From Chitinophaga pinensis (GTDB lineage: Bacteria; Bacteroidota; Bacteroidia; M30B66), in assembly GCA_943333015.1 (NCBI GenBank), contig CALQRR010000072.1, forward strand, positions 1-7,577: a DNA stretch of 7,577 nt. The letters are read 5' to 3'. The position numbers and the translations under genes were made by a program. The notes under the pieces are model-generated. The model made no database searches, was not told where the DNA came from, and was given only the letters and a program-made list of their open reading frames with translations. Positions 7,301 through 7,577 of this stretch are shown piece by piece. Within the stretch, counting starts at the first letter, position 1. The number at the start of each line of letters is the position of its first letter.

Positions 7301-7313
7301 ATTGTCTGACAAT
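7301..7313. repeat. Perfect 6-1-6 palindrome containing GTCTGACAAT, copy 2
   Basis: ATTGTC, a central T, then GACAAT form a perfect inverted repeat. The last ten bases duplicate 7167-7176. It lies after the argS terminator and about 190 bases before the ffh -7 element. A dimeric DNA-binding protein is one explanation; no evidence identifies one. Confidence 0.45.
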
Positions 7314-7382
7314 CAGGATTTATTTAAATATATGATTGATTGCTTTTTTGATAAACTAGTTATTAATGGCATTGAAAATCAT

Positions 7383-7404
7383 CCATCTATAGAAAACTAG
7401 ATGG
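7383..7404. repeat. Hairpin with perfect 7-bp stem in the spacer before ffh
   Basis: CCATCTA (7383-7389) pairs with TAGATGG (7398-7404) around an 8-base loop, TAGAAAAC. No T-run follows on the plus strand, so it does not look like a terminator in that direction. It could be part of a small RNA or a protein-binding site, or simply chance. Confidence 0.4.
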
Positions 7405-7496
7405 GAATAATGGAAACCTAAATGTCTTGAGGAGCGGGACAAAGATTTTTAAGGCGAGTAAACCAAACAGAGTCAATGCCAACCCACCGATTTTTG

Positions 7497-7504
7497 TAAT
7501 TTTG
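7497..7504 (+). promoter_or_regulatory. -7 element for ffh
   Basis: TAATTTTG matches the Bacteroidota consensus TAnnTTTG exactly and lies 28 bases before the ffh ATG. Transcription would start near 7511, leaving a leader of about 20 bases. No clear TTG is visible at the usual -33 spacing, so the call depends on the exact -7 box and its location. Confidence 0.6.
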
Positions 7505-7532
7505 CGCTCCTTTGTGAAAATCCATACAAGCT

Positions 7533-7577
7533 ATGTTTGAGAATCTAAGTGAGAAATTCGACCGTGCGTTTAAACTC
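7533..7577 (+). CDS. ffh: Signal recognition particle protein Ffh (N-terminal fragment)
   Basis: The final 45 bases encode MFENLSEKFDRAFKL, which matches the characteristic start of the Ffh N-domain (MFENLS, then K/R, L/F, and an aromatic-Lys-Leu helix end). Ffh is the GTPase that, with the 4.5S RNA, binds signal sequences on ribosomes and delivers them to FtsY at the membrane. Only 15 codons are in the window; the GTPase and M domains lie beyond the right edge. There is no Shine-Dalgarno, but a good -7 element lies upstream. The identification rests on this short but distinctive segment. Confidence 0.85.
   Translation, partial: MFENLSEKFDRAFKL

Larger units (their letters stand above)
7168..7532. 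other. 365-bp non-coding spacer between argS and ffh
   Basis: This AT-rich stretch holds no convincing protein gene on either strand. It contains the argS terminator, two copies of GTCTGACAAT, a perfect-stem hairpin at 7383-7404 and the ffh -7 element near its right end. The longest item resembling a start-to-stop frame is a 22-codon ATG frame at 7332-7400, with nothing recognisable in it. I see no tRNA or riboswitch fold, and no match to the conserved SRP RNA hairpin despite the adjacent ffh. A small RNA between the terminator and the ffh promoter is possible but unsupported. Confidence 0.7.

Noticed and set aside
7332..7400. 22-codon plus-strand ATG frame in the spacer before ffh
   Set aside because: It is too short, has no promoter or family resemblance, and such a frame is expected by chance in an AT-rich spacer; kept only as part of the spacer finding.
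7168..7532. SRP RNA (4.5S, ffs) gene next to ffh
   Set aside because: I looked for the conserved GGAAGGAAGCA-type core hairpin and did not find it on either strand.
7532..7539. TATGTTTG as a second -7 promoter element
   Set aside because: It matches TAnnTTTG but overlaps the ffh start codon, so it cannot drive ffh; the exact match at 7497-7504 is better placed.

Overview
The window looks like a piece of a chromosome from a member of the Bacteroidota, most likely the Flavobacteriia or a near relative. The evidence is the protein types (a short-form arginine decarboxylase, a secreted DUF4412-type protein with a signal peptide ending in V-A-Q, a Bacteroidota-style FtsK), start codons without Shine-Dalgarno sequences, and two exact matches to the Bacteroidota -7 promoter element TAnnTTTG. 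It is fairly AT-rich, and every gene is a normal housekeeping or conserved gene. I see no mobile element, CRISPR array, tRNA, rRNA or phage gene.

Layout. Positions 1-2000 (minus) hold most of ftsK, the DNA translocase of cell division; its C-terminal end lies beyond the left edge. A compact hairpin terminator at 2048-2075 separates it from a minus-strand gene for a small exported DUF4412-type protein (2098-2760). Upstream of that, also on the minus strand, is arginine decarboxylase (2810-4216). A 109-bp divergent spacer (4217-4325) carries a minus-strand -7 element overlapped by an imperfect palindrome. On the plus strand, an arginase-type ureohydrolase (4326-5282) overlaps arginyl-tRNA synthetase argS (5272-7167) by 11 bases. 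A 365-bp non-coding stretch (7168-7532) then holds an intrinsic terminator, a 10-bp repeat, a hairpin and the -7 element of ffh. The first 15 codons of ffh (signal recognition particle GTPase) start at 7533 and run off the right edge.

How the genes fit together. The central block brings together three enzymes that draw on arginine: decarboxylation to agmatine (start of polyamine synthesis), hydrolysis to ornithine and urea, and charging of tRNA-Arg. The hydrolase and the synthetase are almost certainly co-transcribed, and the decarboxylase is divergent from them. The flanking genes (ftsK, ffh) belong to cell division and membrane protein targeting and have no evident link to arginine.

I found no clearly new system. 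The points most worth a second look are the arginine-use cluster with its shared divergent promoter region, the altered substrate-binding positions in the arginase-like protein, and the structured spacer before ffh.
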